The translations under genes were made by a program, and so were the position numbers. Under the pieces are notes generated by a model. It saw only the letters and a program-made list of their open reading frames with translations. It searched no databases and was not told where the DNA came from. A stretch of DNA of 64,000 nt from Trichostrongylus colubriformis. Its lineage: Eukaryota > Nematoda > Chromadorea > Rhabditida > Trichostrongylidae. The stretch covers positions 4,577,725 through 4,641,724 of the forward strand of contig OZ022260.1 in assembly GCA_963978905.1 (NCBI GenBank), read 5' to 3'. Below are positions 24,525-36,124 of the stretch, one piece after another (the stretch's first letter is position 1; each line of letters opens with the position of its first letter).

Positions 24525-25602
24525 AGTGGCACCGCTCTCAATGGGGTGATACAAGAATTAAATACTTCATGTGTTTTCCACAGAATATAGCATTGTTCAG
24601 CGTTCACGACTCAGTCAAAAAGGATAAGATACTTATTGATTAGATGAATAACACGCCTGAATCCCTCAGACCCTTTTTCTTACTCCTGATTCCCGCGAAT
24701 CGCGATCTCTGAACAATGCCTAATCGACCTTTTCATAATTATATCGTTACCTTGGCAGGTGACTTGTGCAGCAAGGAAGATAGGACATGGGTGCTACCTA
24801 AACTCTGTCCTCTCTCCCACGCAATAGAAGCCTAACACGCATCCAAAATGACTGTGAGTGGGATTTGGGAAAATTGGAAGGAGATATCACCGCCGTGCAA
24901 ATCTGTAACCTTATCCATGCACTTATAACACAGAAATCTAATATTAGATGTGAACGCTCAGCGAAAGAAATACGCCCTTATAATATTACGTGCGTGATGT
25001 CACATATGTTTCGCATGACTGTGTCTGTGCATGCGTCACATTGTCCCCCCTCACTTCCTTCTGACAAATGTACCAGAAACGATAGGCACTTATGCAAAGA
25101 TCAATATATTAAAAAGGACAGAAAGTATAATATAATCACGAAGAACACATCATGCATAGGGATACTCCATGATAGCAAGTGAGGACGATGTGGTGGCCAA
25201 TGCTCATGTGAGCGATATCGTTGAGAGGAAGACGTGCATTACATTCACTTCTTGAATGGTGCTTATTGAAAAGTACAATTATTCATGATGACGAGTCGCG
25301 CGTGAATCAGTGAGATCGTGACCAGAAGCGTGATCAGAAGAAGGACGTGTGAAAAGCACTTATCACGTACTACGTTCAGCGCTCACATTGTTTTGTACTG
25401 TCCTGCTACCGAAGCGATAGACTCCCGTTTTTGTGTCTGAATATCTCCATCTTATCACATAATAAAATTGGATCTTATACCCTACCGAAGGAAACGCAAT
25501 TTCGCATTTTCTTGTTGTAGGTTGAAATGGGTCTTTATTTGCCAAGTGAGGCCTTCTTGCCGAATTGGAAGCATGTACGATGCCATGTACTATCACTGTA
25601 AG

Positions 25603-25778
25603 AGGGAGGGGGCAACTTGTTGAAACTCGAACAGTAACATGTCTTTACAAGTCTGAATTGTCAATAGCGATTAGCAGATGTCACGTAAATACAGTGTGGT
25701 CCTGTAAATCCACGGTTTTTGTTCAACAAACATGTAAAGATATGTTACTAATCAGCATTCAACAATTTGCCCCTCCTT
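25603..25778. mobile_element. G/C-bounded inverted-repeat element, copy C
   Basis: The left end is AGGGAGGGGGCAACTTGTTG AAACTCGAACAGTAACATG. The right end is TACTAATCAGCATTCAACAA TTTGCCCCTCC. The ends are inverted repeats, but the terminal runs are shorter and interrupted by A or T. Confidence 0.7.
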
Positions 25779-28700
25779 CTCATGTGCATGCATCCAATAT
25801 GCTTCTAATAAGGACCGCTTCGAAATTTTCACGTCGGATAAGGTAGCCAAGAAAGATTCCATTTGCAGGAGAACAAAACCCATTTTTTCGTATAACTTTT
25901 GGGCTGGTTTTTAATAAAATAACCGTTAATTCTATTGTACTTTAGCTCCTTCTTGTCATTATTTTTAGTGTTTACTTTATTGTATTTCTTCGTTATTTTG
26001 TTAGTTTTTATTTGCTTTAATAATCTTCCAAAATGTCTAATTATTATCTTGTTTGGCTAGAGTGAAGAATATTCTATAATACATAGATGGGCACCGGTGG
26101 GGCGATCAATAAGTATTTTTCGTGCATGTCGTGTTAGTTGTTCCACATACCGCTAGTGCGAATTGTATACTTGCTGCAGAAGACATCCCTCAGATTGATG
26201 CGTCTGATCATCAATCGCGTGGATGAGTTACAACAGCCGCCGGCATGTGCGGATATAGGGAGGGATTTCAGGACGTGCCATTAAATCCGATCATTGACCA
26301 TGTCTACCCTTTACACTTACCGCGGGCCCATTACTTTTTTTCATGCCTTTTTAATAGTTTTGAGTTGAAGATGCCCTCAGGGATCAAATCCACACTCTTA
26401 GCTCCTTGCCATCCAGATATATCCGAGATCTGTTTACTAGAAAACGAGATCACTCTCCGCCTAAAGGTTCATCTTTTCCCATGCACCAGCATGACGAAAA
26501 TGTCGTTCGTAAGTGGGAAAAATCCAAAATACAGAGAAAGAGTTTGAGTCTCTAGCATTGCTTTAGAAATATTATATTTCACCGTGGCGTGTTATCGCAT
26601 GAGTGCGGGACATATGTATGTAGGTACCTACAGTCTATTTCCCGACGCCTGAGAGGGCGTGGTCTACGGACATCGGTGAGTGGCGAGAGTGAGAGTGTGT
26701 GGCGGGGTGAGAGAGATCGATACACGTTCATCCAAGTCCGTAGGCCTCACCCTGCCAGGCGTTGCGAAATGGACTGTAAGTACCAAAAATTTTCTTGCCA
26801 GTTGAATGGCCATGAGCTCGAAGACACGCTTTTTCCGAAATGGATTTTGACCACACCCGCTGCGAAATTCACACTAGGATCCTAAGCAGAAAAACGCCAC
26901 AAATTTCCTTCAGCTCCCTAAAATCATATTGTTTATTTATGAGATGAAAGTGTCATAATCCTGTGCACCATTCCTATTGAGTGAAATCTATACAATTTAA
27001 CCTTTGAGGTATACAAAATGCAGGTTTCATGCACTTTTCGGCTTGGCCGTACTCAACAAAACAAAACAATGCACAGAAGTTCTCCTTTTTTGGTGAAAAG
27101 AATTACTCTTCTCTTGACTCATTATTCCAAGCGATCACACATCCACATCTCAAGCGTGGCGCAGCCTTGGCGCTATGTACAAGAACGAAGATACAAATCG
27201 GTCACCCGTCTCCCACAGTAATGCTGACTTCAATTAAAATGGCTCAAGAAGGGATGGAGCTTCGACATCGGTGAAAAGTTGCGTCTCCCCACACAAGAAC
27301 GAAAATCTACGGTCAAAAACATTTTAATTGATGTCAGGGTACCGTGGTAGACGAGTGAACGACCTGAATTATGGAACTTATTTTTATAGTACTGAATGCT
27401 TCGTGATACTTCTACTTATCCAAAAACTTATTGCTTGATGGTGTAAATTCTTATGTCATTGCTATTACGATATTTTCGTAAGTAAGGTTAATCATGAACT
27501 TTCTGAACTTCAATAGCCACATACGGTTATCTTTGATACCTGATTGCGCCATCACAGATAGTTGCAAAACGTGTGTATTGCCATAGAGGTACGCCCACCG
27601 TAACCCATTATTGATCGATTTCGCAACTTATCCTAAGATCTCTGATCGGCTAGCTGGCTGAGTATTTCCACATGGGGACGTTGACGAAATGATTGGTCAG
27701 TTGGCGAACCATTGCAGCTCCAATCGTACGCCTTTTTCGTCATCGTTTTCTGAAACATTTTTGTACGCCCTTCCATATTTTCTATTTCGGTTCAGTTTTA
27801 ATTGTTCCTACGCAGCTCTCACAGCCCTTTCCACCAGGGTACACGGGTAGTGGAGGGTTTCTCGACAGAGGGGTCGTACTTGGCAGGAGGGGTGGGGGGG
27901 GATCGTAATTGCTGAGGTGGCCGCAGGCTAGATGGTAAGCGGAACGTGCCGTCAGCTGTCCTGATTACGTGAGAAAATATGACTGAATTTGAGTGATCAA
28001 CACAAAAATTACAATAATAAAATACTTTGTTGTAATATGTGTTACAGATCCTGTAGAGGTTATGATGTCGAAGGGGGGTCGTACTGAAGAGGCCTCACAT
28101 CTGAGAATGCCCTGCTTTCCGCTGCTACTTCACTTTTTGTTTCTTAGTGAGGTGCGAATAAGTGTTGAAGAAGGCATGAGCTCGGGCTGCGAAATTTTTT
28201 TTTGTCAGAGCTTGGTATAATAGAAAGCTTCAAGGTACACGTAGCAATTTTATTTATTTTAAAAGCAGATTTTTGCATTATTCTGCAATACATTCACAGA
28301 CCCTAAAGTTCCTTTCCACTCTATGCCAAGCTTTGTCTCTCCTTACAAAACAGCACGTCTAGTTATGGGTGGACTAGGTTGATTGGTCGCATTTCTCAAT
28401 GCCAGAACAACTTTTCTTCGACTTATCCTTACCTCGTGGAACAAGATGTGGCAAGAGTTTTTGTGTAGGTTGCCTGGTAATTTTTCCGGTAAAAATATTC
28501 CAGGCACTGCCCTCGGGGAACTCTTTGCATGCGGAAATTTAGTTTTAAATATAGCGGTTTTTAGGATTCTGAACACGTGTTCAAAGCTTTTAAATTCACG
28601 CTTCTACAACTTTTATCGCTTCAAATGTAATCTTTCTATTAACCTTAGCATCCCGTTACAAGGGCATTTGCTAATGCCATTGCTATGTATCATTGTATGT

Positions 28701-28851
28701 ATGCCCTTTTTAATCCTGCAGCAAACCTTGAAACCTTGTCACTTCCTTTATTCCGCAGAGTATGAACGCTACCTCACTTAACAATCATACACAGCTTGCT
28801 TCTGGTTGTAGGGGACACTACAATCATAATTTCTTCCCCCTTTTTTTATCA
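25779..28851. other. No gene seen apart from one small element
   Basis: Apart from the element at 26629-26778 I see no exon, RNA gene or repeat-family member. The G8 and shorter G runs near 27890-27901 follow a TGGCAGGAGGGG context. Confidence 0.35.
26629..26778. mobile_element. Inverted-repeat element with GGCGTG ends, copy 2
   Basis: Ends TACAGTCTATTTCCCGACGC and GCGTTGCGAAATGGACTGTA. Inner TGAGAGGGCGTGGTCTACGG is opposite CCGTAGGCCTCACCCTGCCA. The centre GTGGCGAGAGTGAGAGTGTG TGGCGGGGTGAGAGA is shared with copy 1. Confidence 0.75.
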
Positions 28852-29319
28852 TTAAAGGCACACCACGCGATAATCCAATTAGTGGCTTGCTTTCGTGGGG
28901 TGAGTAGTTCCTTGGATAACTGCTCAAAGTGCATCCTTGTTGCGGCTGCACGGTGCACCCTCATGGCGTTGTGCCTGCCTGAGCAAAACCGAGCCACGCC
29001 CACCCAGCTGAACCACACACGGCCTTAGACGAACAAATTTCCAACGTGGCGCTCACGTGGAAAATGAAACTTGCTTCAGGAGATGATAATTGAATGAAAC
29101 AGTCATTTCGATGTCGAAGGCAGCTTCCACGTTGGAATTTTGTTCGTCTAAGGCCGTGTGTGGTTCAGCTGGGTGGGCGTGGCTCGGTTCTGTTCAAGCA
29201 GGCACAACACCGTGAGGGTGCGCCGTGAAACCGCAACAAGGGTGCAGTTTGAGCAGTTATCCAAGGACCTACTCACCCCACGAAAGCACTAATTGGATTA
29301 TCGCGTGGTGTGCCTTTAA
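28852..29319. mobile_element. Long foldback element with TTAA-bounded ends, copy A
   Basis: Two arms of about 190 bp are nearly perfect inverted repeats around an 80-bp centre. Ends read TTAAAGGCACACCACGCGAT and its inverse. Inner blocks are GTGGGGTGAGTAG, GATAACTGCTCAAA, ACGGTGCACCCTCA, GAGCCACGCCCACCCAGCTG and GGCCGTGTGTGGTTCAGCTG. TTAA at both edges may be part of the repeat or a piggyBac-type target site; its own symmetry hides the difference. It is non-coding. Confidence 0.85.
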
Positions 29320-30060
29320 GCTTCGCGGTTGTGAACCACGAGCAAGATAACCATTCTGGCATCACCTGTGTTATTTCTTTTTTTGACGGATGACCGTTGC
29401 ACGAGGCGAGAAGTGGACGATTCATCGGTGGAAAAAGATGTCTCGAAGAACTAATGTCGTGATGGGGTCGTTGACAATGGGCAGGGCATATGACCACAAT
29501 GAGGCGACCGGTTCACCGGTTCGCAAGCTGTGGAAGGAGATAGCACTCCAGAAGAACGGCATGAAAACGGCAGCTAGGGGTGTTAGGGGAGGGGGGGGGG
29601 TGGTCGGTGCATAATCAACTTATACAGGCTTTAAAGGCCAGCCTATGTGTAATTCAGGGTTTGGTGCTTTCGCAGTGAACAAAAAGTTTCATACACGAGT
29701 TTTCCTGAAAGGATTTTGTGGGGCCACTCTGCACATTCAGGTGTACATTTTTGCCTAAGCCTCGAAGGAGGGAGGAAACGGTCTCCTTTCCCTTCCTTGG
29801 TCAGGGAAAAATAGGGCCCATAGTGGAACGCCCTCTCCCCTCATCTCATAGCGATAGTATCCAGGGTTTTATTTGGGGAGTGAAGGTAACCAAAAAAATC
29901 GATCCTGAAAGTAGATCCCTTGTCGAATTTGTGGTCCTGATCCGAGACCGTGGATGAAGTAACGGTGCCGCCTTGCCCCTGCATCATTTCTATTGTGATT
30001 TGAGTGTTTTTAAAACTGTCACCTGTGCAGGAGTGGGTGGCTTTCAAATGAGAGCGAGCA

Positions 30061-30238
30061 GGGGGGGGGGGGCAAAATGTTGAGTGTGTTCAAAAATATG
30101 ACTTTACATGATTGACGTGTCAAGAGCATGCTGTAGATGCCATACATATTTTTGTGATCATATAAAGCTTATGTCACGAGCAACATTCACGAAAAAGCTT
30201 GTTACTATTATTTATTAACAACTTGTCCCCCCCCCCCC
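30061..30238. mobile_element. G/C-bounded inverted-repeat element, copy D
   Basis: Bounded by exactly 12 G at the left and 12 C at the right. Inside the runs are GCAAAATGTTGA and TTATTAACAACTTGTC. Motifs TGACTTTACATGATTGACGT GTCAA and ATTTTTGTGATCATATAAAG match the other copies. It ends about 230 bp before the first daf-16b exon, so it sits in the likely proximal promoter. Confidence 0.8.
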
Positions 30239-30471
30239 TTAGTAGACCCAGATTTGTATCCGATTCCTGTCATGCTCTAGCCAATTTCGTGATAAACAGT
30301 AGATGCTGCCCGATACGTGTGATGTGCAATAATGGAATAAAATTTTAAAATTATCATTCTCCTCCTAGCCGCCTGATCGACTTATCTGGGTTAGGTTTGA
30401 GTAGAGGGATGATACTGCTGCAGCAGGAGAAGGGTTCATCCATAGCTCATTCTCTCATCTTGTAGGGTGTT
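30239..30471 (+). promoter_or_regulatory. Region just upstream of daf-16b first exon
   Basis: Non-repetitive sequence between the G/C-bounded element and the ATG. It contains the acceptor TTCTCTCATCTTGTAG ending at 30465, which could receive a spliced leader. No TATA-type box was convincing. The promoter call is positional only. Confidence 0.3.
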
Positions 30472-30784
30472 ATGGCGAATCAGCTCTCGCAAACACAGTG
30501 CCTTACACCAGCTACCACGTTGACACCGTTGACGACGTTCGGACCACCGATGACGGCCGCTTTCCACCAATCACTTCAGTCTCCGACCGCAGCCGCTCCG
30601 TGCTACTATGGTTCGTCGCATTCGTTCTTGCCCGGTCAGACGGCTCACATGAACTATCCGTCGTTGAACACCACGTCGCCATCGTCAGATTCACTGTTCT
30701 CCATTTCAACGTCGTTGAACTCGCTGCCATCCGAATGCCCGCCACGTCGTAGCGATCTTGATCTGAAAATGGAGACCCCCGAGG
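30472..30784 (+). CDS. daf-16: DAF-16 isoform-b-type N-terminal exon
   Basis: This exon encodes about 104 residues starting MANQLSQTQ. It is rich in Ser, Thr, Pro and Ala, as expected for the disordered N-terminal region of a FOXO protein, and has no recognisable domain. It ends at a GTGAGT donor (30785) after METPE plus one base (phase 1), which fits the next exon. A pyrimidine-rich acceptor, TTGTAG, ends at 30465, six bases before the ATG. Translation could therefore start here on a spliced-leader trans-spliced RNA, or the frame could continue from an unseen upstream exon, since GGT GTT before the ATG is open. The sequence is not obviously similar to the C. elegans isoform b first exon, so assignment rests on position, frame and splice fit. 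The + frame stays open straight through the following 99-bp intron. Confidence 0.75.
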
Positions 30785-30883
30785 GTGAGTACAAGCGGTG
30801 TTTATGTAAACATATTGTTTTACATTTGTTTTTAGTAAACATGTTTTTTCTAACTGCTTTGAAAATTTTCGGATTATTTAAAG
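30785..30883 (+). other. 99-bp stop-free intron of daf-16b
   Basis: The intron runs from GTGAGT to TTTAAAG. Its length is a multiple of three and it has no stop in the coding frame, so retention would add 33 residues including a strongly hydrophobic stretch (HIVLHLFLVNMFFLTALK) and an internal Met. It contains forkhead-type cores: TGTTTAT at 30799-30805 and GTAAACA at 30806-30812 and 30835-30841. Splicing out is the expected state, because the flanking peptides then join as METPEG-DENDDFF. Confidence 0.75.
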
Positions 30884-31037
30884 GTGATGAAAATGATGAT
30901 TTCTTCGATTTGGAAAAACATCAAAAAGCTCGATCGGCTTCTTTTGGCGGCTCCACTCCGTACAGTACCCAGCTAGCCATTGCTCGACACGGCCTCTTCT
31001 CTCCATCATTGGACACCATCGGAAGTGTAGCCAGCGG
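30884..31037 (+). CDS. daf-16: DAF-16 isoform-b-type exon 2 (DDFFDL/RSASFGG)
   Basis: This is the best-supported coding segment. It encodes about 51 residues containing DENDDFFDLEKHQ, then KARSASFGGSTPYS, then LFSPSLDTIGSVASG. The order and spacing match C. elegans DAF-16b (DDFFNLDLHQQ, RSASFGG, FSPYFHTSLETVDSG). It enters in phase 1 from 30784 and leaves in phase 2 at a GTACGT donor (31038). The phase matches the acceptor exon at 63813, giving GG|G then LYDSAE. K-A-R-S-A-S (Ser about residue 124 counted from 30472) fits a basic-directed kinase site of K/R-x-R-x-x-S form; C. elegans has Q-E-R-S-A-S there. The acidic-aromatic DDFFDL patch looks like a short interaction or activation motif, which is inference. 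Confidence 0.92.
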
Positions 31038-34000
31038 GTACGTGAACTTTTTTCTGCTTTCAGATGCTGCGTTTTGAGAGGTATTCGAACGACCGCATCA
31101 CCATTCAGAGTGTTGAACGACCGCTCGAAGATAAATTTTCAGCGCTGAAATTTTTGAACAAATTTTCACCATCATTATCGTAATTACTGGGCTCACTTGT
31201 GTGAACATGTGGACAGTGCTGCCGTTCGAAAGGGGCGGAGTCGCACAAAGTGGGCGGTCGCCGGCAGATATCGCACGGCTACTGGAAGCTTCTTCCCGAA
31301 GTTCGCTCAATAGAAATGGAAGCTTGGTATCGCATTGGAGGGGGGAGGAGGGGCGGTTCGTTGTAAGATGTTTTACACCTGAGCTTCACTGATGCGTCCG
31401 TTAATCTGCAGATTTGCTTGTATTTTTGCGTAAATCTGTCGACAATCTGTCGAAAACTAGGGATTCCCGTCTCCTCCTAGAACTTGAGGCCGAGCTTGGA
31501 GTGCTTCACCTTATTGCAATAGTTCCTGACCTTCCTATGTGACTTTGGGACGGGTAGTTAGTTAGCTATTGAAGCGATCAGTATTTCCACTATCTCGACC
31601 CTTTATCACCTACTTCGACATGGACTCGATTTCCAAATTTGTTCTACATCCACTGAAAGACTGCCACTTTGAATATGTGTCAGTACTACCCTTCTCACCA
31701 AGGAATGCATTTGAAAATGGTAATTGATTTTGAGCAAGTATAAACGATACTCATTTACGCGTACGGGTAGTGTCAAGGCGGTCTAATATGGAAAACAGCC
31801 TGAAAGATGGTAAGGGATCTGATAGAAAAAGGCCATAGGAAAATGTTGAGTTAAGATGGTGACCAACTGCTAATCAAATGAAGGTGCTGAATCCAACAAT
31901 ATAGTTAGCTGGGTTCAATGTGGCCCGAGGCAAGACCCTCGATGCGCCGGCAACATCGATCTTGCGGTTTGGGCGTGTCCCATAGCCGTGTGGGGCTCTC
32001 CCACATTTGCCAAGAATTGAAACGCTAAGCCGCGTCTCTCCCACCCTTCCCCAGCTCCCCCCGCCACATGGACCCGATAGATTTTAAAGGCATACCTCGC
32101 GAAAAAATTGTGAGAGCTATCGCGCGTGTTACAGGATGTACAGGCCCTGGTTTACCCACTAGTGAAGAAAAATGAATCAAGACCCCTCGAAACCACCAAA
32201 AATGAAGCTCTCTGCCCTCAGTCCTCGTACGAGTATTGGAGATTATAGCAGACTTCTCCTCGATGATATCGCGCAAAATGCTACGATATCATCTGTTCTT
32301 CCCTGTTGAAGCTACCTTCGCTATTGATAGCGCTGCCTTATCTTGTCTTATCGCAAGTTTCCCTCTCGTCTATGCCGGGTGTGATTCGGCTCGGTGGGCT
32401 CAACTCGGCTCAGGTCGACCAGGCCGTACGCGGTGGGGGTGAGCCGAGGCGCAGCGAAAAGGGTGCAATCTTTGCAACTATGCAAGGGTCTACCTGCCCT
32501 GAGAAGGTAAGAACTACTTTGATTATCGCGTGGTGTGCCTTTAACCATTAACCTCTTTTATCAAATGTAGAAGAGAAGTACATGGCTTATCATAAGACAA
32601 AGCGTGCTTCTTATTGTGCCGTATCTTCTGTCTACGCTGTGACTCGGCAACACCGGATGGGTCAAGCATCGAGGAAATTAGCCGCCTCTGCATAACTATT
32701 TCAGTCCGATGGGTCCACAGTATGACCCCATGCCCCTCCCTTCCAAGGAAATTCACACTTGTACCCACATCTTCCCTGTGTGAGATTTTTCGTGCGACAT
32801 GTCTCCCTTCTCGCCAAACCCCCCCCCCCCCCTTCCCTCTGCATAAAAAAGCCACTCTGCGAGAGTAGGGGAAGAGCGTGACGTTTTCAACAACTTCTAA
32901 ACTCTTCGAAAAAAAAAAACAGATTTTGCACTTTTTCTCTTAACCGGCCGGCTCCTTCACCGCAGCCGCGACATCGCGAGTACCATCAACCTACTCGGTC
33001 CCTTTTCTGTAGATTCTCAACCTATAGCGCTTGGTCCCTAGTAGATGGATGGCTCTGTCAGGCACGAAGCAAATTATTATCCCTTTTATGCCTTTTCGGG
33101 CGCTTCTAGGCTTTTTTGGTTCGCTCGAAGGATTGTCGAGATGTGCTTTGGTCAATCTTTCTCTCTTCACACTTTTTTATTTGATTACACAACCCTTCTA
33201 TTTACCCATTTCTAACTTTTTGCCAGTTCTCTTGAGACCGATCGTTGAGAATCGACTTTGTGAACTCTGCAGATTCTCCCCACGAAATCGTACCCGTTTG
33301 CAGTTCCCTGGTCCGCAAGCAAAGGAGCCATTAGCCTAACGGGTAAGATTTTATTAGCTGAATAAAGTCAGTAGAGTTGGGCTGCACTCCTACGTTTTCG
33401 TTGTAAACAAGCTAACTTTCAGAGGGGTCTTATAAAGAGCTAGACGAAAGTTCATTTAGTCAAGGTCTGACTTGTAAGCCGATTCTATCGCGCTGATGGC
33501 AAGGATGTATCAAGACAACCGATTTGGGCTAACTCCACTGCGAAGTACCGGAAGGATTACTAGGGCCATGCGTCACTGCGCTTGGAATCTTTGATTTCCA
33601 TTCATGATCACACTTTTGACGGTTTTCGGGGTAGTAGGTTTCTTCGAAAATGTTTCATTAGACTAACCTCGTGCTACGCTGATTTGCAATGGCAATGACG
33701 AGCCCACTGCGGCAGGCAGGCAGGCTGTCGGCGAATGCACTTTTTCGCTCGTCCCTAAATCATTTCACCGAATGAAACCGCCTCAACGGCGAGAAAAACC
33801 TTCCGCATGTGCGCGCGCGTTCAGTGGATTGCAAGAACAGCGGAAATGAGCATCCGAGGACGATTTTGGAAAGTAAGATGTCGGAAGGTGTGTGTGAAAT
33901 TCCCTGGAGATTTGGAAACTCTTGAAGAGGCCCCGTTTCGCAAGCCTAGCCTAGGAGCGTTTGTTTGGGCTGGGTTTTCCCGTTTGGTTTATTTATCGAA

Positions 34001-34606
34001 CCACGAGAATAGATTCTTCAAATCTTAAAGGTTATTTCAACCGTTCCGTATTACGCCATGGATCCCACCTCTCATTTGGAATTACAGAGATTTGTAGGTC
34101 GGTGTCTACAGGCAAATAGAAATTAAGGTGCATTCTCCATTTCTCTCTAGAAAATGTCTTCTTCTAGAAAACCCTAGTGATATTCGCTTTCGCCCAGCGA
34201 TATCGTAGGATTCCAGTGATACTTCTGGCATCTCTTCGCGCCGTTCCTCCAATCGTAGTCATTCAGGTGTGTCTTGTGGATCAGCAGCGCATCGGATCTC
34301 ATTCCATCCGGCTCCACCTTACACCCACCGTTTCTGTTACTGCGGCACCTTCAAGGGCTGTCTACTATAGGGGACTTGTCAAGAGCTGTCGAGGAAATCC
34401 CCCAGGATTTTGCTGATTCCACCAAATTCGTTACATAACTGATTTAGCGAGCCGTGCTTACGTGCCGTGCCGTGCCTGTCTACGCGTGCGTTGCCATATA
34501 TGCCCCACTGGATTTCATTCTTTACCGCAAGTACCAAGTCACGGATATCCCAAAAGCAAAGACATGTTCCGAAACCGCCAGACGGTCCTTCTCCTGCGTA
34601 GTCTAA
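31038..34606. other. Intron segment; one foldback arm, otherwise nothing seen
   Basis: Holds the foldback arm at 32370-32540, a C14 tract (32819-32832), a perfect GTAAACAA octamer (33403-33410), and a GCAGGCAGGCAGG run near 33712. The A-box-like TAGCCTAACGGG at 33333-33344 has no B-box partner. Confidence 0.4.
32370..32540. mobile_element. Single arm of the TTAA-bounded foldback family, copy C
   Basis: Matches the right arm of 28852-29319: GGGTGTGATTCGGCTCGGTG GGC near the inside, GCAATCTTTGCAACTATGCA further out, and GATTATCGCGTGGTGTGCCT TTAA at the end. The left arm is absent. Confidence 0.65.
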
Positions 34607-34783
34607 TGCCGCGTTCATACTCTGCGCTGCCGACGGCAGGGCATGGCTGCGTCTCTTCGTCTTCGCGTCTGCTACCCACCCTGTTTCGTTGCCTGCGTCA
34701 TCTCTGCACTCACCATCCCCCCCCGTGCCACTCGGCTTCGCTGAACGCAGCCATGTCCTGCTGGCGCAGAGTATAAACGAGGC
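34607..34783. mobile_element. TAA-flanked MITE (Harbinger-like), copy 2
   Basis: Ends TGCCGCGTTCATACTCTGCG and CGCAGAGTATAAACGAGGC are inverted repeats. The inner pair is GGCATGGCTGCGT and ACGCAGCCATGTCC. TAA lies on both sides (34604-34606 and 34784-34786), as in copy 1. Confidence 0.78.
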
Positions 34784-35236
34784 TAAGGCCCTATTCCTAT
34801 GTGTTATGCTAGCACTTCGAAGACTGGTGGAAAATATGCTCTGCAGGGCCTTAAGCCGCTGACAGACTTTGCGATTTTGCGGTGTCGCGCCTCCGCGCGC
34901 GGATTTGCTTATTGCACAATCTCAAGGTCGTAGTATCGCGTGCGAAAGTGTGACGAAATCGCAAAACCGCAACGCAGAGAAGAATCGCAAAATCTCGAAA
35001 TCGCAAAGTCTGTCGGTTGCCTCACATAGTAGTGGGTGGATTATTACGATCATTCAACATCTACTCACAGTCCTACTTTGGATGTGATTGCTTTCACATT
35101 TCTGTGGCCTTTCAGTTCCCTCAAACGTTTGTCACATCACGTTCATTTTTTAAGGATGGTCCGAATTAAATAGAGAATCTGACTATCTGACACCGACTGT
35201 TCGATTCACTCATAAATTGAGGAATCGCACACTAAG

Positions 35237-35348
35237 TACGGTCCATTTCCAGCGCTAGATAGGGCGTGGCCTGTGTGGCGAGAGTGAGAGTGTATGGTCA
35301 CGCAAGTCCATAGGCCACGCCCTATCAAGCGCTCCGAAATGGACTGTA
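35237..35348. mobile_element. Inverted-repeat element with GGCGTG ends, copy 3
   Basis: Ends TACGGTCCATTTCCAGCGCT and AGCGCTCCGAAATGGACTGTA. Inner TAGGGCGTGGCCT is opposite AGGCCACGCCCTA. The core GTGGCGAGAGTGAGAGTGTA is as in the longer copies. It is shorter by an internal deletion. Confidence 0.75.
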
Positions 35349-35685
35349 AATGACTTTACTGTGTAAACTAAAATTTTTGAAAGTGGTACACTGTAAGAAA
35401 GAGGGATATGTGGGAATCCTTGGAAATCAAGAGGCGTTATCGCAGTAGTTTTACGTTGTGAACGATGGAAGTGGTGAAAAAACGTGGTCAGCTGGACTGG
35501 TCGCTGCGCGGACTCGTTATATCCTTCTGAGAGTTGCACAAAGTATGTGGGTACCCCACTGAACGTTCGAAGTCGTTCTCATCATCTTCGTCAGCCGTCG
35601 TCCTCATTGAGTGAGTGAACTTCCAAGCACTTGGCGCACCATCGAGCTGCTAGCACACGTTCGCTTGAAGAGCAGCACTAACAGC

Positions 35686-35710
35686 AGCAGCAGCAGCAGC
35701 AGCAGCAGCG
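35686..35710. repeat. CAG triplet run
   Basis: About eight consecutive CAG/AGC units. No supported exon surrounds it. Confidence 0.85.
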
Positions 35711-35950
35711 GTTTTGCACTTTGCACTCGTCTACGTGCCGCGCCGTAGCTCTCCCCGGGTGGATTCAAGGCTCGCAGGCAAGTTTGGTGATTATTTTTCT
35801 GTGATGTGTTGACTGATTCGATGAACGAAGCTTTCAAAGTTAGTTTTAGGCTCGCCGTACAGGCGTAAACGTAGCTGGGCCTAAGCAGTTTGTTCAGTGC
35901 CTGTGTAGGGGGTGCTTTTCTTAATTTTTTCCGTGTACTTTCGAAGAGGT

Positions 35951-36124
35951 GGGGGGGGGGGACATTTCGTAGAGTCTTCAACACCGTTGTGTCATTGACG
36001 TGTTAAAGCTATTGAACCTTGAACACTGACATGTCCTTACGTGGGATTAACGTGTCGGTAACAGGTCTCCAGAGCTATCATGTGAAGAATCATTTTGTAA
36101 CAGCGCAATCTATAATATGCCCCC
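35951..36124. mobile_element. G/C-bounded inverted-repeat element, copy E
   Basis: Starts with G11 and ACATTTCGTAG. Contains GTCATTGACGTGTTAAAGC and ACTGACATGTCCTTACGTGG, and ends ATATGCCCCC. It is more diverged than copies D and I. Confidence 0.6.

Noticed and set aside
30498..30842. Alternative frames overlapping the daf-16b first exon on both strands
   Set aside because: They are shadows of the 30472-30784 exon, which has matching splice phase and leads into the conserved DDFFDL exon.
33333..33344. TAGCCTAACGGG as a tRNA gene or SINE head
   Set aside because: It fits the A-box, but there is no B-box or clover-leaf downstream.
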